Of a DNA stretch of 64,000 nucleotides, positions 34,879 through 44,057 are shown piece after piece (position 1 is the first letter of the stretch; every line of letters starts with the position of its first letter). Origin of the DNA: UBA4736 sp002404015 (GTDB lineage: Bacteria > Chloroflexota > Dormibacteria > Dormibacterales > Dormibacteraceae). The notes under the pieces are model-generated. The model made no database searches. It had not been told where the DNA came from and was given only the letters and a program-made list of their open reading frames with translations. The translations under genes were made by a program, and so were the position numbers. Where the stretch lies: NCBI GenBank assembly GCA_036747295.1, contig DAIOCN010000007.1:1-64000 (forward strand), written 5' to 3'.

Positions 34879-36117
34879 ATGGGCGGAAAGAAAACGTTAA
34901 CTGCGATCCTCAGCCTGTTCGGCACGGTTGCCCTGGCCTGCGGCGGGACCAACAGCGGCGGCGGCACCACGACCGGCGCCGACATCATCCTCGGCACCCC
35001 GCTGTCGATCACGGGGGCCCAGTCCAACGAGGGCAACCTGACCAAGCAGGGATACGACATGTGGCTCAGCTGGATCAACCAGCAGGGAGGCATCTCCGTC
35101 AAAGGGGTCAAGCACAAGGTCCAGATCAAGTACGAGGACGACGCCAGCAACGCCAACCAGAGCGCCGTCCTGATGCAGAAGCTGATCTCAGAGGAGAACG
35201 CCCAGTTCATCCTGGGTCCCTACGGCTCGGCCGCGACGGCGACCGACGCAGTGGTGGCCGAGAAGGCCGGCATCCCGATGGTGGAGGCCAACGGCGCCGC
35301 CCAGGCGATCTTCAACAAGGGCTACAAGTACACGTTCGGCGTGCTCTCGCCGGCCAACAAGTACCTGTCCGGGGTGATCGACATGGCCACCACGCTGAAC
35401 CCCAAGCCGACCACCGTCGCCATGCTCTCGGCCGACGACAACTTCTCCCTCGAGGTCGCCCAGTCGATCGTCGACTACGCGCCCACCAAGGGTATGCAGA
35501 TCGTCTTCAACCAGAAGTACCCCAACGGCTCGACCGACGTCAGCGGCCTGGTCGCCCAGGCCAAGGCCAAGAGCCCGGACATCGTCTTCAACTCCGGCCA
35601 CCTGGCGGAGGCGATCGCCATCAACAAGGCGGCCAAGGACCTGAAGCTCGACGCCAAGATCTTCGCCTACTCGGTCGGCCCCTCGACGCCCCAGTTCATC
35701 ACGTCGCTAGGCAAGGACGCCAACTACGTCTACGACGGCTCACAGTGGACGCCGCAGGTCAAGTACAAGCCCAGCTTCTACCTCTCGGAGGCGGACTACG
35801 TGGCGGCTTACAAGAAGCAGTTCAACACCCCGGACGACCCCGACTACCACGTGGCCGAGTCGACGGCGGCCTGCCTCGCGCTGCAGAAGGCGATCGAAAA
35901 CGCGGGCAGCCTGAAACCGGACAAGGTCCGGGACGCCCTCGCCACCCTGGACGTGATGACGTTCTTCGGGCAGATCAAGTTCGACAGCCGCGGCATCAAC
36001 ACCTTCAAGCCGATGGTCGTGGAACAGATCCAGGACGGCAAGCATCACACGGTGTTCCCGGCGGACGTCGCCGACATCAAACCCCAGTACCCAACACCCG
36101 GCTGGGCTACGCGATAA
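34879..36117 (+). CDS. livK: Branched-chain amino-acid-type ABC transporter substrate-binding lipoprotein
   Basis: 412-residue periplasmic-binding-fold (type I) protein. The lipobox is V-A-L-A-C with Cys near 20, then a Gly/Thr-rich linker; a Leu/Ile/Val-binding-type core follows (P-L-S-I-T-G, N-Q-Q-G-G-I, Y-G-S-A-A-T). The C-terminal half carries R-D-A-L-A-T-L-D-V. The ligand could be leucine/isoleucine/valine, or another amide or amino acid. The first gene of livKHMGF; a 209-base structured spacer separates it from livH. Confidence 0.88.
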   Translation: MGGKKTLTAILSLFGTVALACGGTNSGGGTTTGADIILGTPLSITGAQSNEGNLTKQGYDMWLSWINQQGGISVKGVKHKVQIKYEDDASNANQSAVLMQKLISEENAQFILGPYGSAATATDAVVAEKAGIPMVEANGAAQAIFNKGYKYTFGVLSPANKYLSGVIDMATTLNPKPTTVAMLSADDNFSLEVAQSIVDYAPTKGMQIVFNQKYPNGSTDVSGLVAQAKAKSPDIVFNSGHLAEAIAINKAAKDLKLDAKIFAYSVGPSTPQFITSLGKDANYVYDGSQWTPQVKYKPSFYLSEADYVAAYKKQFNTPDDPDYHVAESTAACLALQKAIENAGSLKPDKVRDALATLDVMTFFGQIKFDSRGINTFKPMVVEQIQDGKHHTVFPADVADIKPQYPTPGWATR

Positions 36118-36243
36118 AACGACTGGGGAAGAACCTCGCGGTGCCTCCCCAGAACCCTTCCTCCCTGGCAGGACTTAGTAGGCTGGTGCGCGTCCTGTAT
36201 TCGGGACTCAAACAGCCTGGCGGAGCCAGGCCTTCCTGCCACG
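36118..36243 (+). repeat. Structured intergenic element between livK and livH
   Basis: About 126 non-coding bases. GGAAGAACCTCGCGGTGCC, then GGCAGGA...TCCTGCC closing pair (36168 and 36234 regions), and a 7-bp stem GCCTGGC-gga-GCCAGGC at 36215-36231 preceded by ACTCAAACA. The block order matches the element at 23997-24117 (minus strand). It could attenuate transcription of livHMGF relative to livK or be a dispersed repeat. Confidence 0.5.
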
Positions 36244-36278
36244 TCTTTCCGGGTTAAGTTGAGGAGGCCCGTGACCAG

Positions 36279-36302
36279 CTCAAACGGCCTCGCGGAGTCG
36301 GG
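36279..36302 (+). repeat. Degenerate second copy of the hairpin motif
   Basis: CTCAAACGGCCTCGCGGAG followed by TCGGG differs at 4 of 24 positions from 36207-36230 and lies exactly 72 bases downstream, 24 bases before the livH start. Confidence 0.55.
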
Positions 36303-36326
36303 TCCAGCGAAGAGGTCTGGCTGCTG

Positions 36327-37196
36327 ATGCAGCTCCTCCTACAGCAGATCGTGCTCGGCCTGTTGCTCGGTGGGGTCTATGTCGCGGTGGCGATCGGGTT
36401 CAGCCTGGTCTGGGGCATCCTCAACATCGTCAACCTGGCCCACGGCGCGCTCGTCGTGGTCGGCGCGTACACCACCTGGTGGCTGTTCACGACGCTGCAC
36501 GTCGACCCCTTCCTTTCCCTGCCCATGGACGCGCTCTTCCTCTTCGTGATCGGCTACGCGCTGCAGCGCGGGCTCATCAACCGCGTCATCCGCGCACCAC
36601 TCTTCTTCACGCTGCTGCTGACGTTCGGCGTGAACCTGGTCGTCATCAATCTCGTGCTCCTGGTCTTCAAGTCCGATTTCCGATCCGTCACGCCGTCGTA
36701 CGCCGGCCAGAGCCTGGACCTGGGCGGCGTGCTGGTCCCCTACGTCCGGCTGGCGGCTCTCGTGATCGCCCTGGTCCTGGCGGGCTTGATCGCGCTGCTG
36801 CTGAACCGGACGCGCACCGGCTTCGCGATACAGGCCATCGGCGCCGACCGGGACGCGGCCCAGCTGGTCGGCATCGACCTGCGCCACGTCTACGCCCTGA
36901 CCTTCGGGGTGGGCGCGGCCTGCGCGGGTGTGGCAGGAGGTCTTCTGAGCGTCATGCAGGCGATCAACCCAACGGCCGGCGAGCCGTACACGCTGCAGGC
37001 GTTCGTGGTCGTCATCCTGGGTGGTCTGGGCCGCGTCAGCGCGACCATCGCGGGCGGCCTCGTGTTCGGGCTGATCGAGGTGCTCGGCCAGTCGGAGCAC
37101 GGACTGGGCGCCGGCTACGCCAACGCGATCGCGTTCGCGGTCCTCGTCATCGTGCTGGTGGTCCGCCCGCAGGGCCTGTTCGGCCGCCTGCGGTAG
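36327..37196 (+). CDS. livH: Branched-chain amino-acid ABC permease LivH
   Basis: 289 residues, eight to nine transmembrane helices. N-terminal G-L-L-L-G-G-V-Y-V-A-V-A-I-G-F-S-L and the central R-T-x-x-G-F-A-I-Q-A-I-G coupling motif are diagnostic of LivH. The A-x-x-F-V-V-V-I-L-G-G-L-G segment follows. Forms the membrane pore with LivM and is energised by LivG/LivF. livM starts 43 bases downstream. Confidence 0.92.
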   Translation: MQLLLQQIVLGLLLGGVYVAVAIGFSLVWGILNIVNLAHGALVVVGAYTTWWLFTTLHVDPFLSLPMDALFLFVIGYALQRGLINRVIRAPLFFTLLLTFGVNLVVINLVLLVFKSDFRSVTPSYAGQSLDLGGVLVPYVRLAALVIALVLAGLIALLLNRTRTGFAIQAIGADRDAAQLVGIDLRHVYALTFGVGAACAGVAGGLLSVMQAINPTAGEPYTLQAFVVVILGGLGRVSATIAGGLVFGLIEVLGQSEHGLGAGYANAIAFAVLVIVLVVRPQGLFGRLR

Positions 37197-37239
37197 TGTC
37201 AACGCAGCCCGGCCGCCGATTTCTCGGGGACCGCGGCTG

Positions 37240-38289
37240 ATGTCGAACGCCGCCTTCTCGACCCAGCCCACCCAGGCCGGCCGCCGCCTCCGCCGGCTCC
37301 TGCTGATCGTGTTTGCGATCGCCGTCGCCGCGGTCCTGATCGCGCCCCTCACGCTGACCGACCAGGCCGACTCCATGGGCCTGCCGGTTCTGGTCAACAA
37401 GTCCCAGGTCAGGATCCTGACGATCGTGGCCATGTTCATCGTCATGGCCGAGTCCTGGAACCTGATCGGCGGCCTCACCGGTTACGCGGCCTTCGGCAAC
37501 GTCGCCTTCTTCGGCCTGGGCGCGTACACCTGCGCCGTCCTGGTCGACCCCCACAAGGCCAACCTGCCCTTCCCCGTCGCGCTGGCGCTCTGCTGGATCG
37601 TGCCGGCGGTCTTCGCAGCGCTGATCGGCCTTCCGCTGCTCCGGCTCCGGGGCCACTACTTCGCGATCGCCACGCTGGGGACCTCGGTGGCGGTTGGCGA
37701 GATCGTCAAGAACCAGGAGTGGCTGGGTGGCTCGACCGGCCTCTTCCCGCCCATCTTCCACAGCGCGGACCTGCTCTTCCTCTACCTCATGGTCGCGGCC
37801 GCCGGGCTGACCGTCCTCGTCAACTGGTTCGTGCTCCGGTCGCGCTTTGGCTACGGGCTGATCGCCATCCGCGAGAACGAGGACGCCGCTGCGGTCCTGG
37901 GCGTCAACACGACGGCGTACAAGGTCGCCGCGTTCACCCTGGCGGCCGCCCTCACTGGCGTGGCGGGCGGCATCTTCGCCCAGTGGAACAGCTTCATAAG
38001 CCAGGACAACGTGTTCCCCATCGACTACAACATCCAGATGATCCTGATGGCCGTGATCGGCGGCGCCGGGACACTTTTCGGGCCGGTCGCCGGCGCCATC
38101 GTGCTCGAGTTCCTGATCCAGTCGCTGGCCGGCCACGGCACGGTCGCGATCTATGCCCAGATCGCGTTGGGGGTGCTCCTGGCCGTCACCGTCATCTTCG
38201 TGCCGCGGGGCGTGGTGGACTTCTTCGGAGGCTCCAGCAAGCTCTCCCTGCGCTTCTTCCGCCGCTCCCTGCGCGAAACCAGTGTCTGA
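37240..38289 (+). CDS. livM: Branched-chain amino-acid ABC permease LivM
   Basis: 349 residues. N-terminal cytoplasmic stretch then about ten transmembrane helices; L-R-G-H-Y-F-A-I-A-T-L and G-Y-G-L-I-A-I-R-E-N-E-D-A-A mark the LivM family. An extended polar loop (near residues 50-70) precedes the first conserved helix group. Its stop overlaps the livG GTG start. Confidence 0.92.
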   Translation: MSNAAFSTQPTQAGRRLRRLLLIVFAIAVAAVLIAPLTLTDQADSMGLPVLVNKSQVRILTIVAMFIVMAESWNLIGGLTGYAAFGNVAFFGLGAYTCAVLVDPHKANLPFPVALALCWIVPAVFAALIGLPLLRLRGHYFAIATLGTSVAVGEIVKNQEWLGGSTGLFPPIFHSADLLFLYLMVAAAGLTVLVNWFVLRSRFGYGLIAIRENEDAAAVLGVNTTAYKVAAFTLAAALTGVAGGIFAQWNSFISQDNVFPIDYNIQMILMAVIGGAGTLFGPVAGAIVLEFLIQSLAGHGTVAIYAQIALGVLLAVTVIFVPRGVVDFFGGSSKLSLRFFRRSLRETSV

Positions 38290-39058
38290 GGCGGCGCCCC
38301 TGCTCGCCCTGCGGGGGGTGACCAAGCGCTTCGGGGGCGTGAACGCGCTTACGAACGTCAGCTTCCACGTCGCGGAGGGCGAGATCCTTGGGATCATCGG
38401 ACCCAACGGCGCGGGCAAGACGACGCTGCTCAACTGCGTCAGCGGCGTCTACAAGCTGGACGCCGGCAGCATCCAGCTCCGCGACCGCCGCATCAACGGA
38501 ATGGCTCCCCACCACATCGCCGGACTGGGCATCGGCCGCACCTTCCAGGTCGTGAAGCCCTTCCAGTCGATGACGGTCCGGGAGAACTGCGCCGTCGGCG
38601 CGCTCTTCGGCAGCCGGGAGGCGCACATGGCGCCCAAGGCGGCGTTCGCCGCGGCCGACGAGATCCTCGAGCTCGTCGGCCTGGCCCCCAAGGCCCGCCT
38701 GCCGGTGGGCAGCCTCACCATCCCCGACCGCAAGCGGCTGGAGGTGGCGCGCGCCCTGGCGACGAAGCCGCGGCTCCTGCTCCTGGACGAGGTGATGGCG
38801 GGCTTGAATCCGGTCGAGGTTGACGAGGCGCTGGAGATGATCCGGACCGTCCACGGAAACGGCGTGACGATCGTCCTGATCGAGCACGTCATGCGCGTCG
38901 TGGTGGGCGTGTGCAACCGGGTCGTGGTGCTCCATTTCGGCGAGGTGCTCGCGGAGGGCGAGCCGGGCACGGTGCTGCATGACTCCCGCGTCATCGAGGC
39001 CTACCTGGGTGAGAAGTACGCGCAGCGGCAGGCCCGCGCGGAGAAGCGCGATGACTGA
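38282..39058 (+). CDS. livG: Branched-chain amino-acid ABC ATPase LivG (atypical signature)
   Basis: 258 residues. Walker A is G-P-N-G-A-G-K-T (~37-44) and Walker B L-L-L-L-D-E-V-M-A-G-L-N (~165-176). The ABC signature that normally reads LSYGQQR is replaced here by L-T-I-P-D-R-K-R-L-E, as seen in some LivG-like subfamilies; ATP hydrolysis may rely on LivF in the heterodimer. GTG start overlaps livM stop; its TGA overlaps livF ATG. Confidence 0.9.
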   Translation: MSEAAPLLALRGVTKRFGGVNALTNVSFHVAEGEILGIIGPNGAGKTTLLNCVSGVYKLDAGSIQLRDRRINGMAPHHIAGLGIGRTFQVVKPFQSMTVRENCAVGALFGSREAHMAPKAAFAAADEILELVGLAPKARLPVGSLTIPDRKRLEVARALATKPRLLLLDEVMAGLNPVEVDEALEMIRTVHGNGVTIVLIEHVMRVVVGVCNRVVVLHFGEVLAEGEPGTVLHDSRVIEAYLGEKYAQRQARAEKRDD

Positions 39059-39773
39059 GGCCCGACGGGAGCTGCTCAAGGTGCGCGGGCTGAGCGCCGG
39101 CTACGGTGCGGGACCGGTGCTCTTCGGCGTGGACCTGGACTTCCTGGCCGGCGAGCTGGTAGCGCTGATCGGCGCCAACGGCGCGGGCAAGTCGACACTC
39201 CTGGGGGTCCTGAGCGGGCTCCTGAAGCCGCTCGCGGGCAGCGTGGTCTTCGACGGCCGCGACATCACGGGGCACCGGCCGGAGGCGATCGTCAAGGCTG
39301 GGCTGGTGCACGTGCCGCAGGGACGACGTCTGTTCGGAACGATGAGCGTCGAGAAGAACTTCCGGCTGGGCGCCTACCTGCGGCGCGACAGCGAGGTGGC
39401 CGCTGACATCCAACGCGTGGCCGGCTACTTCCCGGCGCTGGCCGACAAGCTCGCTCGCGACGCCGGCACTCTGTCCGGCGGTGAGCAGCAGATGGTCGCC
39501 ATCGGACGCGGGCTGATGGGCCGGCCGAAGCTGCTGATGATCGACGAACCGTCACTGGGGCTGGCGCCCAAGGTGGTCGAGCGGGTCGTGGACGTGGCGC
39601 GGGAGATCAACCGCGACGGCACCTCGATCCTACTGGTGGAGCAGGACGTCCTGGTCGCCCTGGAGGCCGCCGATCGCGGCTATGTGATGGAGAACGGCCG
39701 GATAGCGCTGAGCGGCAAGGCCTCCGACCTGGAGCAGGACCCGGCCATCAGGAAAGCCTACCTCGGCGTCTAG
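39051..39773 (+). CDS. livF: Branched-chain amino-acid ABC ATPase LivF
   Basis: 240 residues with all motifs intact: Walker A G-A-N-G-A-G-K-S, Q-loop V-P-Q-G-R-R-L-F, signature L-S-G-G-E-Q-Q, Walker B L-L-M-I-D-E-P-S-L-G-L. The P-Q-G-R-R-L-F Q-loop is typical of LivF. Partner of LivG. Ends the operon; a disrupted MFS gene follows. Confidence 0.92.
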   Translation: MTEARRELLKVRGLSAGYGAGPVLFGVDLDFLAGELVALIGANGAGKSTLLGVLSGLLKPLAGSVVFDGRDITGHRPEAIVKAGLVHVPQGRRLFGTMSVEKNFRLGAYLRRDSEVAADIQRVAGYFPALADKLARDAGTLSGGEQQMVAIGRGLMGRPKLLMIDEPSLGLAPKVVERVVDVAREINRDGTSILLVEQDVLVALEAADRGYVMENGRIALSGKASDLEQDPAIRKAYLGV

Positions 39774-39777
39774 CCAG

Positions 39778-40985
39778 CAGCCGCCCCGCCTGGGGCGGGA
39801 TTTCAACCTGCTCTGGGGCGCCTCCACGGTCTCGCTGTTCGGAGACGCCGTCACCATGCTGGCGCTGCCGTTGGCGGCGGCCCCGACGCTGAAGGCCAAC
39901 GCATTGCAGATGGGCCTCCTGACGACCGTCGGCATGCTGCCCCACCTGTTCCTGTATCTGTTCGCGGGAGCCTGGGTGGACCGCGGCCGGCGGCGCCCCT
40001 TCACGATCTCGGCCGACCTGGGTCGGGCCACCCTGATCGGCGCCATCCCGCTGCTGGCGGTGCTGCACCTCTTACGCATGGAGTGGCTTCATGCGATCGC
40101 CTTCGCGGGCCGGCGTGCTGAAGGTATTCTTCGACCTGGCCTACGCCGCCCGGGTGCAGTCGCTCGTGGAGCCGGCCTTTTTTGCGGCGGCCAACAGCCG
40201 GCTCTCCTTGAGCCGCTCCGTTTCGTTCGTCGCCGGGCCGGGCGTGGCCGGCGTGCTGGTCCAGCTGATCGGGCCTCCCCTGGCCCTGCTTGCCGATGCG
40301 GCGTCCTTCGCGGCCTCAGCGGCCCTGGTCGCCACCATGCGGGCGCCGGAGCCGGAGTCCGGCCACACCCGCAGCGGGCTTTCGCGGGAGATCCGCGAGG
40401 GCATCAGCTTCACGATCGCGCAGCCGGTGCTGCGGCCCTTCTACCTGTGGACGACCGCGATGAACTTCTTCAACTACGTCTACAGCGCGATCTACCTGCT
40501 CTACCTCGTGCGCGCCCTCCACCTGCCCCCAGCGCTCATCGGAATCCCACTCGGCGTGGCGGGAGTGGGAGCGGTCCTGGGCAGCCTTCTCGCGACGCCG
40601 GTGGCCCGCCGGCTGGGGATCGGGCGGGCCTGCATGCTGGGAGAGATCATGTTCACGGCCGGCTACCTGGCGGTGCCCCTGGTCTCCAGCACGCCCCAGG
40701 TCGAGGTCGCTTTCATCAGCGCCGGCGCGCTGGTCACCGGCGTCGGGCTGATGCTCCTGGATACCAACTCCAGCACGATTTTCCAGTCGCTGGTGCCGAC
40801 CGCCCTCATGGGCCGGGCGCAGGCGGCCACCCGCCAGGTCAACTGGGGCATCCGGCCGCTGGGCGCGCTGGCCGGGCCAGTCCGTCGGCCTGCACCTGGC
40901 CATCTGGATCGGGGTGCTAGGCGCGCTGGCCGCCAGCGTGGCGCTGATCTTCACGCGCGTGCGCACCTACGACGTCAGGGTGTAG
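39778..40985 (+). pseudogene. Frameshifted MFS transporter (MFS_3-like)
   Basis: Three consecutive reading frames together encode a typical ~400-residue major-facilitator protein. Frame one (from about 39778, first ATG 39856) gives F-N-L-L-W-G-A-S-T-V-S-L-F-G-D-A to about 40105. Frame two gives A-G-V-L-K-V-F-F-D-L-A-Y onward to about 40870. Frame three gives G-L-H-L-A-I-W-I-G-V-L-G to the stop at 40985. The breaks fall at 40101-40112 and 40872-40885, where one or a few bases are missing. Real pseudogene or sequence error cannot be separated. The start is uncertain: no ATG/GTG precedes Phe of the first helix. Confidence 0.75.
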
Positions 40986-40992
40986 ACAAGGC

Positions 40993-41991
40993 GTGGTGAC
41001 CCACCCGCTGCGGAGATTCCGCCTGCCCGGCCTTCTGCTGGCCGTGGTCCTGGTGGTCGGAACGGGCGGCTACGTGCTGATCGGCGGCTGGACGCTGCTC
41101 GACGCCTTCTACATGACCATCATCACGATCAGCACCGTCGGTTTCACCGAGGTGCACCCGCTCGCGCCGGCCGGCAAGCTCTTCACGTCGGCCCTGATCG
41201 TGGGTGGGGTGGGTACCATGCTCTACGGCTTCGGCGTGTTCGCCGAGATGCTGAGCGAGGGCCGGCTTGGCGAGTACAGGAGGCAGAGGAACATGGCACG
41301 CCAGGTCTCGGCGCTCCGCGAGCACTTCATCATCTGCGGCTACGGGCGCATCGGCACCCAGATCGTGACTGAGTTCGAGCACGCGAGGGCCAGCTACATC
41401 GTGATCGACAACAATCCCGAGGCACTGCGCCGGCTCAGCCACGAGGACCGCCTGTTCATCGAGGGCGACGCGGCCTCGGAGGAGGTGCTCAAGGAGGCCG
41501 GGATCGAGCGGGCCCGCGGCCTCGTGTGCGCCGTCGACGCCGACGAGCGGGCGGTGTACATAAGCCTGGCGGCCCGGGCCCTGAACCCTGACCTCTACAT
41601 CCTGGCGAGGGCCGGCCAGCCGGAGTCCATCCGCCGGCTGGAGCTGGCCGGAGCCAACCGGGTCATCTCGCCCTACCGGATGGCGGGACACCAGCTGGCC
41701 GAGCTTGCGCTGCGCCCGGCACTCCTCGACGTCACCAGCGCTCTCCACCATGGAGATGGCGACGTGGGTGTCGAGGAGTTGCTCGTGAGCGCGACGTGCG
41801 GCCAGGTCGGGAAAACGCTGGCCGGCTCCGGCCTGCAGGAGCCGGCGGTGGCCCGCCTGCTGGCGCTGCGCCGGCGCAGCGGGGACCTGCACGTGAACCC
41901 GGGCGGTGAGATGGTCCTCGAGGAGGGCGACCTGATCATCGCCATCGGCTCCCAGCAGCAGCTGGAGGCGACGGCGGCGCTCCTGCAGTGA
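40993..41991 (+). CDS. Potassium channel protein with RCK domain
   Basis: 332 residues. Two transmembrane helices frame a pore loop with the filter T-I-S-T-V-G-F (residues ~44-50). An RCK/TrkA-N domain with the Rossmann motif G-Y-G-R-I-G (~118-123) and V-I-D-N-N-P-E follows, then TrkA-C (~245-325). The TVGF filter suggests K+ selectivity similar to other TVGF channels. Start GTG 40993 or 40996. It overlaps the next gene (GTGA). Confidence 0.86.
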   Translation: MVTHPLRRFRLPGLLLAVVLVVGTGGYVLIGGWTLLDAFYMTIITISTVGFTEVHPLAPAGKLFTSALIVGGVGTMLYGFGVFAEMLSEGRLGEYRRQRNMARQVSALREHFIICGYGRIGTQIVTEFEHARASYIVIDNNPEALRRLSHEDRLFIEGDAASEEVLKEAGIERARGLVCAVDADERAVYISLAARALNPDLYILARAGQPESIRRLELAGANRVISPYRMAGHQLAELALRPALLDVTSALHHGDGDVGVEELLVSATCGQVGKTLAGSGLQEPAVARLLALRRRSGDLHVNPGGEMVLEEGDLIIAIGSQQQLEATAALLQ

Positions 41992-43382
41992 CTATCGCGC
42001 CAGTGGCTGACGAACGCTTGAGCTCGCGCCCCCAGCTGGTCGTGCTGGTCTCGCTGGGTGTGGACTGCATCCTGGTCGTCGCCAAGCTGATCGCCGGCCT
42101 GCTCACGGGCAGCCTCGGCCTGCTCAGCGAGGCGGCCCACTCAGCCCTGGACCTGGTGGCTTCCCTCTTCACGGTGCTGGCGATCCGGACGGCCCGCAAG
42201 CCGGCGGACCACGATCACCCGTACGGGCACCGGCGGGCCGAGAACCTGGCCGCGTTCGGCCAGGGCATCGTGCTCCTGCTCACCGCCATCGGCATCAGCT
42301 ACGAGGCGATCCGGCGCCTCCTGGGCGCCCCCTCGGACGTGAACCCGGCCTGGTACGCGCTGGCCTTGATGGTGATCACGATGGGGATCGAGGTCGTCCG
42401 AACCCTGGTCCTGAGCGCTGTCGGGCGCGCCACCAGGAACGAGGCGCTGAAGGCGGCCGCGGCCAACCGGCTGGCCGACATCTTCACATCGGCCGGTGTG
42501 CTGGCCGGGCTGATCGGGGTCCGGGCCGGTTTCCAGTGGGCGGACGCGGTGGCCGCGCTGCTGGTCGCGGTCCTGATCTTCCGGGCGGCCGCGCTGCTCT
42601 CCTGGCGCTCAGCCGACATCCTGATGGACCGGGCCCCGACCGGCGTCGAGGACGACCTACGGCGCACGATCTCCGGCGTCGAGGGCGTGCGTGAGGTGCG
42701 CGAAGTACGGGTTCGCGGGTCGGGCTCCAACCTGCTGGGAGACGCCCGCGTCTCCGCTCCCCGTATGCTCTCGGTCGAGGCCTCTCAGGCGCTCCGCGAG
42801 GAGGTCCGCGAAGCGGTCGCCGAGGCCCATCCCGAGGTCGAGCTGGCGCTCGTCATTGAGGCCGACGCCCAGGCCGCCAACCTGGTCGAGCGAGTGCACG
42901 CCGCGGCGGCCCGGCACGGCGGCGTCTCCGACCTGCACAACGTGACCGTCGAGAAGGAGGATGACGGCAGCCTCCACCTCTCGATGCACGCCAAGCTGCC
43001 CGGCCAGATCAGCCTGGAGCAGGCGACTCGGACCAGCGTCGAGCTGGAGCGCGTGGTGCGGGAGGAGCTGCCCGAGGTCTCCCGCGTCGACGTCCACCTG
43101 GAGCCGCTGGAGCCGGACTGGGTCCATGGCGAGGAGGTGACGATGCAGCGGGCCGACCTGGCGGCCCGCGTCCGGCGGGTCGTGGAGAGGCACCCCGAGG
43201 TGACCGCCTGCCGGGATGTGGAGCTCAGCTCGCGCGGCGACCGGATCGTCGGCCACGTGGTCGCCCAGATGCGGGCCGACGTCACGCTTGAACACGCGCA
43301 CGCGGTGGAGACGGAGCTGGAAGACCGGATCCTGGCCGAGGTGCCGGACGTCTACGAGGTCGTGGCTCGGGTAACGACCTGA
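41988..43382 (+). CDS. Cation diffusion facilitator with triple C-terminal domain
   Basis: 464 residues; usual CDF proteins are about 300. Six transmembrane helices with G-L-L-S-E-A-A-H-S-A-L-D, H-P-Y-G-H-R-R-A-E-N and A-A-A-N-R-L-A-D-I motifs. The C-terminal 250 residues contain three successive ZT-dimer-like segments (~210-285, ~290-370, ~385-464), the last two being extra. Metal could be Zn, Mn, Fe or Co. GTG 41988 overlaps the potassium channel stop, suggesting a shared ion-homeostasis unit. Confidence 0.83.
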   Translation: MTIAPVADERLSSRPQLVVLVSLGVDCILVVAKLIAGLLTGSLGLLSEAAHSALDLVASLFTVLAIRTARKPADHDHPYGHRRAENLAAFGQGIVLLLTAIGISYEAIRRLLGAPSDVNPAWYALALMVITMGIEVVRTLVLSAVGRATRNEALKAAAANRLADIFTSAGVLAGLIGVRAGFQWADAVAALLVAVLIFRAAALLSWRSADILMDRAPTGVEDDLRRTISGVEGVREVREVRVRGSGSNLLGDARVSAPRMLSVEASQALREEVREAVAEAHPEVELALVIEADAQAANLVERVHAAAARHGGVSDLHNVTVEKEDDGSLHLSMHAKLPGQISLEQATRTSVELERVVREELPEVSRVDVHLEPLEPDWVHGEEVTMQRADLAARVRRVVERHPEVTACRDVELSSRGDRIVGHVVAQMRADVTLEHAHAVETELEDRILAEVPDVYEVVARVTT

Positions 43383-43388
43383 AAGGAT

Positions 43389-43943
43389 TCAGGCTGGGGG
43401 CGCAGAACCGTCCTCGCCAACCACGTCGAACGTGATCTCGTAGACGCCGCCCACGAACCTTGCTCGGTGCACCCAGCCCAGGCGCCGGAGCAGGGCGAGC
43501 ATGCTCTGGTTCTCCGGCAGCACGATCAGCGTGAACGTCTGGATCCCGTGCCTGCGGGCGACGGCGGCGACGTGGCTGAGCAGGGCGGCGCCCAATCCGC
43601 GGCGCTGGAACTCGTCCACCACGGCCACCGCGACCTCGGCGATGGTGGTGCCGGGCGCCCGGTCGTAGCGGGCCACGCCGACGATGTGCTCCGCGCGGTC
43701 CGGCTTGTGGGTGATCGCCACGACCGCGTAGCGGTCCTCGTAGTCGACCCGGGCCAGGCGGTGGGCGAGCTCCTCGGGCAGCCGCTTCAAGGGCGAGAAG
43801 AAGCGGAAGTACACGCTGCGCTCGGACATCCGGCTGAAGGCTTCGTGCAGGCGCGGCTCGTCGTCCGGCCGGATCGGCCGCAGGTGGACCTTGACGCCGT
43901 CCTCCAGCATGACGGTCCGCTCCAGCTTGTGGGCGTCAGACAC
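43389..43943 (-). CDS. GNAT-family N-acetyltransferase
   Basis: 184 residues of the GNAT superfamily. V-A-V-A-V-V-D-E-F-Q-R-R-G-L-G-A-A-L carries the acetyl-CoA-binding R-x-x-G-x-G/A loop. The N-terminal R-P-I-R-P-D-D-E-P-R-L-H-E-A-F is characteristic of Pat-like protein acetyltransferases, but here no cNMP- or amino-acid-binding domain is fused. Convergent with the CDF gene, 6 bases apart. Confidence 0.83.
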   Translation of the reverse strand: MSDAHKLERTVMLEDGVKVHLRPIRPDDEPRLHEAFSRMSERSVYFRFFSPLKRLPEELAHRLARVDYEDRYAVVAITHKPDRAEHIVGVARYDRAPGTTIAEVAVAVVDEFQRRGLGAALLSHVAAVARRHGIQTFTLIVLPENQSMLALLRRLGWVHRARFVGGVYEITFDVVGEDGSAPPA

Positions 43944-44057
43944 GGGGCTAATAATCCCCCAGCTCGGGCCACGCCGGGCCGGGCGCCGCGATGCGCACCA
44001 GGCTCATCGCAGACAACTGTACGAGCAACCCGCGACGGCGCAGCCTAGCCTTAGAGC

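Noticed and set aside
36118..36243. Known riboswitch class in the livK-livH spacer
   Set aside because: I compared with TPP, cobalamin, SAM, glycine, fluoride and c-di-nucleotide consensus features from memory and saw no match.
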